A stretch of DNA of 64,000 nt from the NCBI RefSeq assembly GCF_022867795.2, contig NZ_CP107006.1:4340001-4404000 (forward strand), read 5' to 3'. Below are positions 46,864 to 56,034 of this stretch, one piece after another (position 1 is the first letter of the stretch; every line of letters starts with the position of its first letter). A program made the position numbers and the translations under genes. The notes beneath the pieces were generated by a model that was not told where the DNA came from, did no database searches, and saw only the letters and a program-made list of their open reading frames with translations. Source of the stretch: Chitinophaga horti. GTDB taxonomy: Bacteria; Bacteroidota; Bacteroidia; Chitinophagales; Chitinophagaceae.

Positions 46864-48693
46864 TTATTTCTTCCAGTGACCGTTGATGTTTACCTGCTTT
46901 TGATGGAACGGGTCTAACGCCTCGTCGATCAGCACGGCCAGTTGCCTGCGTGTCATCACCCCTTCGGGCGCTTCAACGCGTTTGCTGCCGGGCATGGCAG
47001 CGAGTATAGCCACTGCTTGTTTGCCGGTAAGTTTCGCTTCGCCGGCAAACCTGCCTAGCTTTGCTTTCGGTGCATACTCCTGCAGGCCTGCGATAAAGGT
47101 GTTCGTGCTCATTGTACTATCCGGGTAGAACCAGGTTTGGTTCGCCCATTTGTACGGCACACCTTTACCTTTCAGGATGCCCGTCACCCCCACCCGCTGT
47201 ATCGCCGCAAACGCTTTATCTGCGGGCTTTACATCGAAATAAGGCAGGAGATAAGCTTTTGCATTTAATAATTGCTCCTGCACTTCGCGAACACCAATGT
47301 TAGCCGGCGTCGTATTGCGTTGTGCGCTCAAAGCGGCAAGAACACCAGCCGCCTGTCCGGTCAGCAGCACGCAGGGCTGCAGGCGTGTTGTACCATTTAC
47401 TACATTACTTACAGAAATGCCTTTTTCCGCTACAATGAGCCCCTGCACTTTCTGCGGGATCATCACGCCCATCGGTACGGCGAAGGACGGTATCGGGTAA
47501 AACTCGAGGTGTTGCGGCGCTTCTTTTCTATTCTTTTTATGATGATGATCGATAGGATAATCGCCCACACTAATGCCCGTCCGGTACAACGGATCGCCAT
47601 ACTGAAACGGCTCGTCGATATGCCGCATGTTAAAACGTACCAGCCCTTTTACACGGCGGCCTTCACGGTGATAGGGAATCAGTGGTAAACGGTCGGCGGT
47701 GGGATATTCATCGTCTGCCAGTCCCAGGTGTTTAAAACCCAGCTCCTGTTGCAGGAAGTAGATGAAACGGAAGGTAGTGGCCTTTGCTTTTTCCAGTTCT
47801 TTATCGCGTTGCGCAGGCGTCATTTCTACTACATTCAGGTACGTATCATTGCCGTATTTCGGCCAGTTGATCAGGTATTTACCGTTGGGCAGGCGCGCGT
47901 ATTCCAGCATTTTGGCCGCATCTACATTCGGTTTTTCGCGGGAAGTATCGTGGCAGAAAGAGGTGCTGGAGCAATCGAACTCCATCGGATCGTAGCCCGT
48001 TGGTTTTGCGATCGTTTTATTTGTGCCGACGCCGTAATCTTTCAGGATTGCCGCATACGTCAGATCCTGTACAATGCGGTTCGTTTCGGTAATGCCTACT
48101 TTTTCGCCGGTCATACTGCCGGCTTCCATGCCCAGGTCGTATGCTGCTCCAGCTTTTGCCATCACGTCGCCGAGTTCGGTGCCATCGATCACGACGCGAG
48201 CGGTAACAGTAAGGGTGGCGCCTTTGTTATTTGTAAAGGTGGCGCCGGTTACACGGTTGCCGCTTTTCAGCACCGAGGTGAATTGGTAGCCATATAATAC
48301 GGTGAGGTTGGATTCCGCGGCGGCCATTCGTTTCAGGATGCTGTCTGCCACATGCGGCTCGAACTGGGTGTGACTAACCCAACCAGTGGCCACTTTATCC
48401 GCTCCGCCATAAACCTGGTAAATCTTTTCCCTGAACTCGTTCCAAAGACCGGAAGGCAGATCATGATTGCCATCGATCGCCGACACGCCCGCGGACGAAA
48501 GCATACCGCCCAGCCAGGGTGTGCTTTCCACGATGACCGTCGCCGCGCCGGAACGGGCCGACTGTATGCCTGCCGCCGTGCCACCGGTACCGCCGCCTAC
48601 CACCAGTACCGATGTACGCAATTGCTGCTGTGCACTGGCGGAAATGGAAGCACAGATCAAAATGAGATAAATAATATGCCTGCTGTTAATCAT
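46864..48693 (-). CDS. FAD-dependent oxidoreductase (PF12831), exported, SLH-like tail
   Basis: 609 residues with a signal peptide (1-21, ending ASAQ). The N-terminal FAD-binding motif is VLVVGGGTGGTAAGIQSARSG, then WLGGMLSSAGVSA and DGTELGDVMAKAGA. The C-terminal 150 residues (YFDVKPADKAFAAIQRVGVT, then WFYPDSTMSTNTFIAGLQEY) resemble two SLH-type repeats. The family is common in Bacteroidota sugar loci and may oxidise a sugar; no reaction is settled to my knowledge. First gene of the operon, next to the ROK regulator. Confidence 0.87.
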   Translation of the reverse strand: MINSRHIIYLILICASISASAQQQLRTSVLVVGGGTGGTAAGIQSARSGAATVIVESTPWLGGMLSSAGVSAIDGNHDLPSGLWNEFREKIYQVYGGADKVATGWVSHTQFEPHVADSILKRMAAAESNLTVLYGYQFTSVLKSGNRVTGATFTNNKGATLTVTARVVIDGTELGDVMAKAGAAYDLGMEAGSMTGEKVGITETNRIVQDLTYAAILKDYGVGTNKTIAKPTGYDPMEFDCSSTSFCHDTSREKPNVDAAKMLEYARLPNGKYLINWPKYGNDTYLNVVEMTPAQRDKELEKAKATTFRFIYFLQQELGFKHLGLADDEYPTADRLPLIPYHREGRRVKGLVRFNMRHIDEPFQYGDPLYRTGISVGDYPIDHHHKKNRKEAPQHLEFYPIPSFAVPMGVMIPQKVQGLIVAEKGISVSNVVNGTTRLQPCVLLTGQAAGVLAALSAQRNTTPANIGVREVQEQLLNAKAYLLPYFDVKPADKAFAAIQRVGVTGILKGKGVPYKWANQTWFYPDSTMSTNTFIAGLQEYAPKAKLGRFAGEAKLTGKQAVAILAAMPGSKRVEAPEGVMTRRQLAVLIDEALDPFHQKQVNINGHWKK

Positions 48694-49008
48694 GACGTTC
48701 TAGTGGATCGCGGAGAAATTGGTTGATGAATAGTCGCGGGACCGTGGTTCGTTGCTCCTCAAGTCGAGGACTAAATAAGAATATTTTTTACTAAACTCAA
48801 AGTACTTTTTTAATTATTTTTAAAACTAAGGACAAAATACCCTTGTTTCTTGCAAAAGTCAGGCGTATCTTTAATTGACCTCCGGGAGAAAAGTGAACGT
48901 TAAGCTGCATCTAACTCATTGATATTTAGTGTAATCCCGATCAGCAGCAACATTTGTTTTTAATATTTTTTAAAAAGGTCAGATATTTGCCTGATCATTG
49001 TAACAATT
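48694..49008. promoter_or_regulatory. Divergent control region for the sugar operon and ROK gene
   Basis: 315 AT-rich bases. ACTAA occurs at 48770, 48790 and 48825 next to A/T runs, possibly binding sites on the operon side. TTTG at 48953-48956 and GATATTTG at 48982-48989 could be part of the ROK promoter, but spacing is wide. None of these is strong. Confidence 0.3.
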
Positions 49009-50238
49009 ATGACTGCCAAGCAGACTTTCTTTGACGAGCTTACCAATGACGTCGCAGGTGGCGTTGCTTACAAAAACCTTTATCTTAAAAAGAAGATCAT
49101 CGCCTTTTTCGCCAACAATGGCAACGCTACGATCGCCGATTTGAGCAAAGAGTTTAACTCCAGCGCCCCCAAGGTAACCACCTTACTAAATGACCTCATT
49201 ACTGACGGCATGGTGCAGGACTATGGAAAAATAGACTCCACCGGCGGCCGGCGGCCTAACTTATATGGCCTTGCGCCCGAATCGGGTTTTTTCGTGGGGG
49301 TGGAAGTAAAGCACAACCATGTGAACATCGGCTTGCTCGACTTTAAGAAAACGCTGGTAAAACATGCCGAACGTGTTCCCTTCAAACTGAATAATACGCA
49401 GGCCTCCCTCGATGACCTCTGTCGCATCATCACCGAGTTTTTGCAGGGTCACCCGGCTGCGAAGGACAAAATCCTTGGCTGCGGTGTTAACCTCTCAGGC
49501 CGTATTAACTACGCCACAGGTTACAGCTACAGCTTTTTCTATTTTGATGAAGAACCCCTTAGCCGCATCATCGAATCACGCATTGGCATTCGCACTTACC
49601 TGGAGAATGACTCCCGCGCGATGGCGTATGGCGAATTTAGTAACGGGGTGGTGAACGGCGAAAAGAATGTATTGTTCGTGAACCTCGATCATGGTATCGG
49701 CCTGGGTATACTTATAAACGGGCAACTGTATTACGGTAAGTCCGGCTTTGCAGGTGAGTTTGGCCACATCCCTTTCTTTAATAACGAAATCATTTGTCAT
49801 TGCGGGAAGAAAGGCTGCCTGGAAACAGAAGCCTCCGGCCAGGCCCTGGTACGCATCTTCCGGGAAAGACTGCAGGAAGGCGCATCATCCGTCATCACAC
49901 GCAAGCATAAACGCGCCGAAGACGTTACACTCGAAGACATCATCCAGGCTGCCATTAACGACGACGTGCTGGCAATTGAACTGATCGCGGAAATAGGCGA
50001 GAAACTGGGTCGTGGTATCGCGTTACTCATCAACCTCTTTAACCCGGAACTGGTCATACTCGGCGGCAGCCTCAGCTCCACCGGCGACTACATCCGCCTG
50101 CCGATAAAAAGCGCGATCAATAAATATTCGTTGAGCCTCGTGAATAACGATACGCAATTGAAAATATCTAAGCTGGGTGAGAAGGCGGGTATGTTAGGCG
50201 CTTGCTTATTAGTAAGAAATAAGCTGCTGAATTTCTAG
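49009..50238 (+). CDS. ROK-family transcriptional repressor
   Basis: 409 residues. N-terminal winged helix-turn-helix at about 30-75 (LYLKKKIIAFFANNGNATIA, DLSKEFNSSAPKVTTLLNDL), then the ROK domain with ENDSRAMAYGEFSNG and the zinc motif CHCGKKGCLETEASG. The ATP-binding start reads GVEVKHNHVNIG, lacking the DxGxT of sugar kinases, so it is a regulator, not a kinase. It probably represses the sugar operon transcribed in the opposite direction until its sugar binds. Confidence 0.93.
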   Translation: MTAKQTFFDELTNDVAGGVAYKNLYLKKKIIAFFANNGNATIADLSKEFNSSAPKVTTLLNDLITDGMVQDYGKIDSTGGRRPNLYGLAPESGFFVGVEVKHNHVNIGLLDFKKTLVKHAERVPFKLNNTQASLDDLCRIITEFLQGHPAAKDKILGCGVNLSGRINYATGYSYSFFYFDEEPLSRIIESRIGIRTYLENDSRAMAYGEFSNGVVNGEKNVLFVNLDHGIGLGILINGQLYYGKSGFAGEFGHIPFFNNEIICHCGKKGCLETEASGQALVRIFRERLQEGASSVITRKHKRAEDVTLEDIIQAAINDDVLAIELIAEIGEKLGRGIALLINLFNPELVILGGSLSSTGDYIRLPIKSAINKYSLSLVNNDTQLKISKLGEKAGMLGACLLVRNKLLNF

Positions 50239-50404
50239 TACCCAAAGTTCAGGGAAAGCTACCGGCTATACATTGATGGTGTATACACTTGCACGGAGAG
50301 CGGACTGTCACTGCCGGCCGGCGTATTTACAGACCTCCGCGTAAAGAATGCGCCCTTTACTGCATGCCCGTGTATACATAGAGCGCCAGCCGCACACCAC
50401 GCAT

Positions 50405-52294
50405 CTACCTAAACTGCAAAAACGCCGGCGCCCTGATACCAAAGATATCAAACCGGAAATCCGTAATCGTGGTGATCTCCAGGAACAAAGGCCCCATGCC
50501 CGGCGGACGTGAAGGGTAATAGTTCGCAGATATTTTCAGGGTGTTTAAGGATAAGTTTTCGTTCCTGATCCTGCAGCCAAGGCCAACACCGGCGTACAGT
50601 GGATTCCTGAAGATATCATCATCCCGCTCCGTAATCTGCGATAACTGCAAAGCGGAAAAAAAGTTAAACTTAAAGCCGAAGAACTTCCACGGACTGTAAT
50701 ACACGGTCTCCGAACGGAAGTTAAGCCGGTCGTACCCATTCACGCGCGTATGCCGGAAACCCCAAATACCATATTCCATATTCACATTCAACGGCTTGTA
50801 TAAATCGGGATTGGGTACGCCCAGGTAGTCGGCATACAGGAACTGGCGGAAGCGATGCCGCCCGTTAGGATTGAACATCCGGCTGTAATAATCCACCCGC
50901 CCGTGCAGCACCGCATCGCGCGAAGTGCCGCCCTGCCAGAAGCTGCCCGCCTCGGCCTGCACACTTAACAGGCCTTTCAGTTTGGTCACCCAGTACTTTT
51001 GAATAGCCGCCGCAGAGTAAAACCGTTTCTTGCCGGTCCACTCCTCCCATCCACCGGATATATTAGCATTAAACCCGTAAGGAATATCCTCCGTTCTACC
51101 GAACCCAAAAAAGTGGTGGGACTTCAAAAACTCCTGTTTAAACAATACGATAGAAGCGATATAGTATTGCCGGTGATTATAGATCGGATCGTCCTTAAAC
51201 GTTTCCTGCTCCGGACGTTTATCGAAAAACAAATTCTGGTGACGGAAGGTCACCGCCAGGTTCGGACAATCACGATGGCTGCCGTGTTTACCCTGCTGGT
51301 TAATGATGTTGTAGCCGGTCCATACGTCGAGCAGCTTATAACTGTAGTCGCGGAACACACTGTCCGGATAGTTGCGGATGTTCATAGAGAACTTTCGTGC
51401 GAGCTGCAAACCACCTGCAAGGCGCGCAGAGGTGCGATATAACGGACGATTGACATTAATGTAATACGATCCCTCGTACACATTGGTGTCCAACGGCTGG
51501 TTGTTGTTAACGGTGGAGTAGCCGATGGAGGCGTCCACAAAGCTGCCGAGAATATTGTATTTCGTGTACCGCGCCTCCGATCCCCATTGGGGCGTCCAGT
51601 CCTTGTGCCACTGCACGCCTACCATGAGGCCCTGGCCGGCGCCTAACAGGTTGTTGTTGTACACGCGTGTTTCGAAGGTGTTGGTGGTGAGCGACGATAA
51701 ATCCAGGCTGTATTCGAATACGTCCCTGGTAACGACGAGAATGTCGACCGAGTCCTCTATCTCCGGGATATTGAGTACGTAGATGCGGGCGTCACTGAAG
51801 AACGGGCGGCTACGCAGGTAACGTTCGTTATCGGCAAACTCGTACGCATTAATCGTATCCCGTTCACGGAAAAAGAGCGACTGCCGTACCATCCATTCCT
51901 GCGTATGAATATGCAGGCGGTTGGCGAACTTCAGCAGTTTCATATTGGTGGTAAAGGTGGTGTCCGTGATGTTACGCGGACCAAATACATCCACCTGTTT
52001 GTAGTAAATATTACGAATAGCTTTGCCGCTATAGGGCGTGAATTGCCGCTCGCTTTTTACCATTACACTGTCGGTAGAAAGCGGCTCTGTCCTTTCCCGG
52101 TTCATCCGTCTGATCATGGAGTCACGGTAGCTGCGACTGCGTAGGGAGTCCATATATCGGTTAACCGAACGGTACCAACCGTTTTTAGGCGCGCGCACGC
52201 TGTCTCTCTGTGCCTGTGCTGCTAAAGGTAACAGGAGCAGTAAGATGTAACAGCCGATGTAGGGAAATAAAAATATTTTTGGTCTGATCTTCAA
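50405..52294 (-). CDS. BamA/TamA-like outer-membrane protein
   Basis: 629 residues with a signal peptide (ending AAQAQ). Residues about 85-180 look like POTRA-type folds (IRNIYYKQVDVFGPRNITDT, FFSDARIYVLNIPEIEDSVD). The remainder is a beta barrel rich in aromatic strands. Barrel proteins with few POTRA repeats belong to the Omp85 superfamily, but this one is shorter than BamA and may have another role such as autotransport or lipid-related work. Single gene, opposite ROK with a 166-base gap. Confidence 0.72.
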   Translation of the reverse strand: MKIRPKIFLFPYIGCYILLLLLPLAAQAQRDSVRAPKNGWYRSVNRYMDSLRSRSYRDSMIRRMNRERTEPLSTDSVMVKSERQFTPYSGKAIRNIYYKQVDVFGPRNITDTTFTTNMKLLKFANRLHIHTQEWMVRQSLFFRERDTINAYEFADNERYLRSRPFFSDARIYVLNIPEIEDSVDILVVTRDVFEYSLDLSSLTTNTFETRVYNNNLLGAGQGLMVGVQWHKDWTPQWGSEARYTKYNILGSFVDASIGYSTVNNNQPLDTNVYEGSYYINVNRPLYRTSARLAGGLQLARKFSMNIRNYPDSVFRDYSYKLLDVWTGYNIINQQGKHGSHRDCPNLAVTFRHQNLFFDKRPEQETFKDDPIYNHRQYYIASIVLFKQEFLKSHHFFGFGRTEDIPYGFNANISGGWEEWTGKKRFYSAAAIQKYWVTKLKGLLSVQAEAGSFWQGGTSRDAVLHGRVDYYSRMFNPNGRHRFRQFLYADYLGVPNPDLYKPLNVNMEYGIWGFRHTRVNGYDRLNFRSETVYYSPWKFFGFKFNFFSALQLSQITERDDDIFRNPLYAGVGLGCRIRNENLSLNTLKISANYYPSRPPGMGPLFLEITTITDFRFDIFGIRAPAFLQFR

Positions 52295-52394
52295 AATAAC
52301 CTCACTAAAACCATGAACAACATTACAAATTTCCGACCAATAAACGTGTTTTTGGCTTTACAATAATGGCCGGCGTTCAGGCGTTAGGCCCAGC

Positions 52395-53546
52395 CTACAA
52401 TTGAAGCCGTATGCCCGCCCTGTTCAATAGTTTTACGACACCCATCACCGCCAGCGCAAACAGCACGCAGTACAGCGCCCCGGGAAGGCCTGTACGCCAG
52501 GCGTCCGGCAGTAGCTGAAAGCCCGCCAGGCTGAGCAGGGAGTAAATAATGGCCGGTAAAATATAGGTCAGCAAAGGATTGGCCGCCGCAGGTCGCAGGA
52601 AGGTGGTCCAGCCATTGTGGCCTTTCACATCGGTTAACCAATACACAATTGTGTACAGTATGCAACAGCTTGCTGCACTATAGAGCGCCCAGGAAGGCGT
52701 GGCCCAGATCTTCGAAATGGTGTAAGCGGGGCGTAATACGCTACCCACTACCAGTAATACCAGGGTAAAGATGGCAGCCACCAGGTATGGCCGGCCCGTA
52801 CGGCCATCGAAAAACACCTGTGACAGGAAAAGGCCGCAAAGCGCAATGCAGGTATGTACTGCGTGCCCGGTTTGCCCGCTCAGCCAACTCTCCCACTCTT
52901 TGCCGGCTACGAAAAATACGAGGCAGCCGAGGATCGCGGCGGCGATGCCGGTCTTTTGCCCCCTGACGACCAGGTAAAACAGGCTGGTAAACAGGTACGC
53001 CCATCCTATCAACCCCAAAATACCCCACCAGTGCACCTGCATGCCATGCGCATCCTCACCACCGCGGAACACGACCGCCAATGCCAGGAGTCCGATCGCT
53101 CCCAATGCGCGCAACAACCAGGCATACTTAAACCTATATACGTTCCACACGAGTATCACACAGGCATAGAATAACAGCGACCATGCCGCCGCAGGCATGC
53201 CCGTAGCAACGGGGTTGTAATCCGTTTCCGCATTCACCATAAACAACCCTAACACCAGCAGCCCCAGCGTGCGAAACCCAATGTGCAACAATATCTGCCA
53301 TAAACTATCCCCTTTGGCAACACGGTTCCTGATCGCGAACGGCACCGACATGCCCACGATAAACAGGAAGGCTGGGAACACCATGTCCACAAAGGTCATC
53401 CCGTTGGCATCGGCTGGTAAGTGTTTGGCCCATTGAGGAATATCGCGGATGCCCGCCAGTTCGTTCACGAAGATCATAACCAGTATAGTGATGCCGCGCA
53501 ATGCATCGATGGAGAGAATGCGACGGGGGACGATCTGTTCTGTCAT
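52395..53546 (-). CDS. DUF5009/HGSNAT-like membrane acyltransferase
   Basis: 383 residues from the ATG at 53546 (MTEQIVPRRILSIDALRGIT). About 10-11 membrane helices. SIDALRGITILVMIFVNE and FVDMVFPAFLFIVGMSVPFA are the marks of the family of human heparan-alpha-glucosaminide N-acetyltransferase and bacterial NagX. It may acetylate amino sugars across the inner membrane; activity here is inferred from the family. It is divided from the TonB gene by a terminator. Confidence 0.85.
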   Translation of the reverse strand: MTEQIVPRRILSIDALRGITILVMIFVNELAGIRDIPQWAKHLPADANGMTFVDMVFPAFLFIVGMSVPFAIRNRVAKGDSLWQILLHIGFRTLGLLVLGLFMVNAETDYNPVATGMPAAAWSLLFYACVILVWNVYRFKYAWLLRALGAIGLLALAVVFRGGEDAHGMQVHWWGILGLIGWAYLFTSLFYLVVRGQKTGIAAAILGCLVFFVAGKEWESWLSGQTGHAVHTCIALCGLFLSQVFFDGRTGRPYLVAAIFTLVLLVVGSVLRPAYTISKIWATPSWALYSAASCCILYTIVYWLTDVKGHNGWTTFLRPAAANPLLTYILPAIIYSLLSLAGFQLLPDAWRTGLPGALYCVLFALAVMGVVKLLNRAGIRLQL

Positions 53547-53575
53547 AAGCCGTGGATTGGGTTGATGTATCAATA

Positions 53576-53617
53576 TAAATAAAAAACGCCGCGCTTACAA
53601 ACGTAAGCAGCGGCGTT
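53576..53617 (-). terminator. Intrinsic terminator after the TonB gene
   Basis: AACGCCGC-GCTTAC (53585-53598) pairs with GTAAGC-a-GCGGCGTT (53603-53617) with one bulge; read leftward it is followed by a T-run (53576-53586 as A). It lies 21 bases after the TonB stop. Confidence 0.85.
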
Positions 53618-53637
53618 ACCCTAATGATGATTGTATA

Positions 53638-54477
53638 CTAATAATTATTCTCCAGCTTGAAACTGATCGGTAAACTAAACTGCACATTCACCGCGCGACC
53701 ATTCTGCCTGCCTGCTTTCCATTTAGGCATTTTATTCACGACACGCGCTGCTTCTTCTTCCAAACCACCGCCTTTCTTGGCACCTACCAGTTTAACGTCG
53801 CTGATCTCACCATCTTTACCGATCACAAAACTCACAAATACAGTACCTTGTATGCCATTCTCAGCGGCGATGTGCGGATAATTGATGTTCTTTTTAAGAA
53901 ACCGCTGCAAGGCTTCGTCACCACCAGGAAAGCTAGGCATGATTTCTACAAAATTGTGCACACTGTTATCCTCTTCCTTCACCGGTGGCGGACCAACGAT
54001 GTCGGTATGCGTGCCACCAAGCACCCCTTCCAGGCCCGGATCGTTCTCGCCCGCATCGCCATCCTGGCTTTTCACGCCAATCGCTTTTTTGTCGAGGTCT
54101 TCCATTTTGGGCGGTTCTTCGCTGGGATCAACCGGTCTGTCGGTCACCACAAACTGTGTGTACTGTTGGGTAGCTACTTTAGGCGGCTCCGCAGCTTTAA
54201 CAGGTGGCGGCGGAATAAACTTTTCTTCCAGGATCTCTACTTCGGTCATAGGCGGAATTTCACGCACTGTAACAGGTTTCACTACTTCTGCAGCACGTAA
54301 ATTACTGCTGATCAGATACCCGCCAATCACGACCAATGCAAGCGTTGCGGTACCGAAAACGGCGTTGCGCACACGTTTTTCATAAGTCACTCTATGTTCA
54401 TATGCGCCGTAATTTTTATTACGTCCATCGAATAAAATGTCGATGAAATCCGGGGTGGTTATTTTGGTTGCGTTCAT
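53638..54477 (-). CDS. tonB: TonB-family energy transducer
   Basis: 279 residues from the ATG at 54477 (MNATKITTPDFIDILFDGRN), the usual start of Bacteroidota TonB; the longer frame adds 31 unlikely residues. One membrane helix at about 40-60 (AVFGTATLALVVIGGYLIS), a Pro-rich linker (FIPPPPVKAAEPPK), then the TonB C-terminal domain (FPGGDEALQRFLKKNINYPH, GTVFVSFVIGKDGEISDVKL). It links the proton-motive force to SusC-type transporters. No ExbB/ExbD genes are in the window. Confidence 0.92.
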   Translation of the reverse strand: MNATKITTPDFIDILFDGRNKNYGAYEHRVTYEKRVRNAVFGTATLALVVIGGYLISSNLRAAEVVKPVTVREIPPMTEVEILEEKFIPPPPVKAAEPPKVATQQYTQFVVTDRPVDPSEEPPKMEDLDKKAIGVKSQDGDAGENDPGLEGVLGGTHTDIVGPPPVKEEDNSVHNFVEIMPSFPGGDEALQRFLKKNINYPHIAAENGIQGTVFVSFVIGKDGEISDVKLVGAKKGGGLEEEAARVVNKMPKWKAGRQNGRAVNVQFSLPISFKLENNY

Positions 54478-54648
54478 GATAAAGTGTTTGACATATAGAT
54501 GGAGCGGCGAATACTTTTCCATAGACTTTTTATCAAAATATATTTTTATGGAATTTTTACACTCCTGCATCTGTCGGCCACTGCAGCGGGTTACAAAGGA
54601 TCATGTCACCAGCATATTCTTGCTCTTCATCCGCCGTTGCGTCGATTT

Positions 54649-55662
54649 CTATGACACGTCCAAATTATAGCAATAGTCTTTCTGGTAGTATTTTCTCTCA
54701 TTCACACAGGCGAAAATTCTTAATATGATTTTGTTCCTAATGGCATTTAGCACACTCATTTTGGGTTTCCCTTCGGCGACCTTTCGATCGTAATATTGTT
54801 TAAGCTCTCCATTCCCCCGTATTGATCCTACAGCCAGCAGGTGTAATAGCTTCTTGATATTTTTATTGGCTTTATGAGAGATCCGCTCTCGTTTACGAAG
54901 CTTACCCGACGCATTCATAAACGGAACAACGCCACTGTAACAGGCATATTTTTTAGCCTCTTTAATGTTGATAAACTCATTTGTGGTCACGATCATGCTC
55001 ACCGAGGTAATTAATCCTACCTGGTCCACGCTTTGGATGTAACCATCTAATTCTTCGAGCCGTTGATCACTGGCAATCAGGCGCTTCATTTCTTTTTCGA
55101 TCCTGCTGATCTCGCTGTTTACCAGCTCAATCACAGGCTTACAATTAGCAACTATCATTTGATGGGTAGCTTCTGTATTAAACTCCCTGCTTTCATTTAA
55201 GGTTGTTTCATACCGATGCTTAGTGACTCTATGCTTTTCCCTTAGCATCAGCAGCGTCTTTAACTGCATCACGATCTCTCGTGGCTGGTTCCACAAACGA
55301 ACCAGTTCAATATTTTTAGCGGCGTAAAGAGCAATGCGTTGGGCATCCTGCTGATCACTTTTTCCCCGCTCCAACCCCTTGCTCTCTGTAATCTGTGCTC
55401 CAGGTATCACCCAGACCTTGGCACCCATCTCTACTAATACAGCTAATAAGTGATGGTTATAGATACCGGTAAATTCCATGGTAAAAAGGCTGTTCTGCAG
55501 GGTATAACCCAAAAGCTTCCGGGTTCGTCGGAGCCAACTTATGACAGCGGAAGGCTTGTTTTTGATTTGCTGCTTATCTAATATGCCTTCTTTTGCATAT
55601 ATGCACATGTCCAGCCAGTCTTTACTAACATCTGTACCTACGAAATACGTAACTTGTTCCAT
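54649..55662 (-). CDS. IS110-family transposase
   Basis: 337 residues from the ATG at 55662; the one at 55665 is also possible. The N-terminal DEDD domain has its acidic residues in FVGTDVSKDW, FTMEFTGIYNH and GKSDQQDAQRIALY. The C-terminal Transposase_20 domain holds SVDQVGLITSVSMIVTTNEF and CYSGVVPFMNASGKLRKRER with the candidate nucleophile Ser. IS110 enzymes recombine DNA with a bridge RNA coded at the element's edge. No frameshift or stop is seen, so the element looks intact. It lies between tonB and pgl. Confidence 0.93.
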   Translation of the reverse strand: MEQVTYFVGTDVSKDWLDMCIYAKEGILDKQQIKNKPSAVISWLRRTRKLLGYTLQNSLFTMEFTGIYNHHLLAVLVEMGAKVWVIPGAQITESKGLERGKSDQQDAQRIALYAAKNIELVRLWNQPREIVMQLKTLLMLREKHRVTKHRYETTLNESREFNTEATHQMIVANCKPVIELVNSEISRIEKEMKRLIASDQRLEELDGYIQSVDQVGLITSVSMIVTTNEFINIKEAKKYACYSGVVPFMNASGKLRKRERISHKANKNIKKLLHLLAVGSIRGNGELKQYYDRKVAEGKPKMSVLNAIRNKIILRIFACVNERKYYQKDYCYNLDVS

Positions 55663-55689
55663 CATTATGTTTTTAATGTAGTCAACCCA

Positions 55690-55832
55690 TACCGGTTTCA
55701 ATCAAAGCCTTACTAATGGGTTTAAGACCCAAATTTCTATTTGAAGCATAACCGGTAACACCACGGCATGGGATTAAAACGACGCTTAGGACGCGAACCT
55801 GGCACTCTGTTAATGCGCCCATGCTGTGGGTT
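55690..55832 (-). ncRNA. Candidate IS110 bridge RNA (two stem-loops)
   Basis: Two adjacent stem-loops lie 28 bases upstream of the transposase start. The upstream one pairs CCACGGCATGGG (55761-55772) with CCCATGCTGTGG (55818-55829), 12 pairs with one G-U, extended by AAC/GTT around a bulge, and closed inside by ATTAA/TTAAT with a 32-base loop. The other pairs TACCGGTT (55690-55697) with AACCGGTA (55750-55757), with an inner TGGGT/ACCCA hairpin and internal loops on both sides. IS110 bridge RNAs come from this 5' position and have two internal-loop stems for target and donor DNA. Function is inferred from structure and position. Confidence 0.5.
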
Positions 55833-55835
55833 GAC

Positions 55836-55924
55836 TTATCCACATATCCACGTGGATTGTAAAAGAAAAAGAACCAAAAAGAAAAGATAGTATTAGTAAT
55901 AATAGATTTTCTTTTAAATCTATT
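55836..55924. other. DnaA-box-like word and palindromes beside the IS110 leader
   Basis: TTATCCACA (55836-55844) equals the classic DnaA box, and ATCCACGTGGAT (55846-55857) is a perfect 12-base palindrome; a third hairpin is AATAGATTT (55901-55909) / AAATCTATT (55916-55924). A single DnaA box is expected by chance in a window this size. These may be part of the bridge RNA 5' structure or of the element end. Confidence 0.3.
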
Positions 55925-55976
55925 CTCCTACAAACTTAAAGGCACTCTTTTACATGTTCACGCTATTCATCTACAT

Positions 55977-56013
55977 AAAAAAAGCCCCTGTTGTAATACT
56001 ATACAACAGGGGC
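55977..56013 (-). terminator. Terminator of the pentose-phosphate operon
   Basis: GCCCCTGTTGT (55984-55994) pairs with ACAACAGGGGC (56003-56013), 11 pairs and an 8-base loop, followed leftward by seven T. It is 22 bases after the pgl stop. Confidence 0.9.
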
Positions 56014-56034
56014 AGTATCATATAACGTAAACGA

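Larger units (their letters stand above)
54649..55860 (-). mobile_element. IS110-family insertion element, approximate bounds
   Basis: The element covers the transposase gene, the structured leader upstream of it and short flanks. IS110 elements have no clear terminal inverted repeats and make no long target duplication, so the ends cannot be set from one copy. The left end lies between the tonB start and 54649, the right end probably between 55830 and 55976, before the pgl terminator. It did not break a gene I can see. Confidence 0.7.

Noticed and set aside
55780..55830. tRNA-like T-loop sequence near GGTTCGCG
   Set aside because: No acceptor stem, anticodon or D-arm could be built around it; it is part of the IS110 stem-loop.
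55836..55844. Replication origin because of a perfect DnaA box
   Set aside because: Only one box, no AT-rich unwinding region with further boxes, and no dnaA or dnaN gene nearby; one match is expected by chance.
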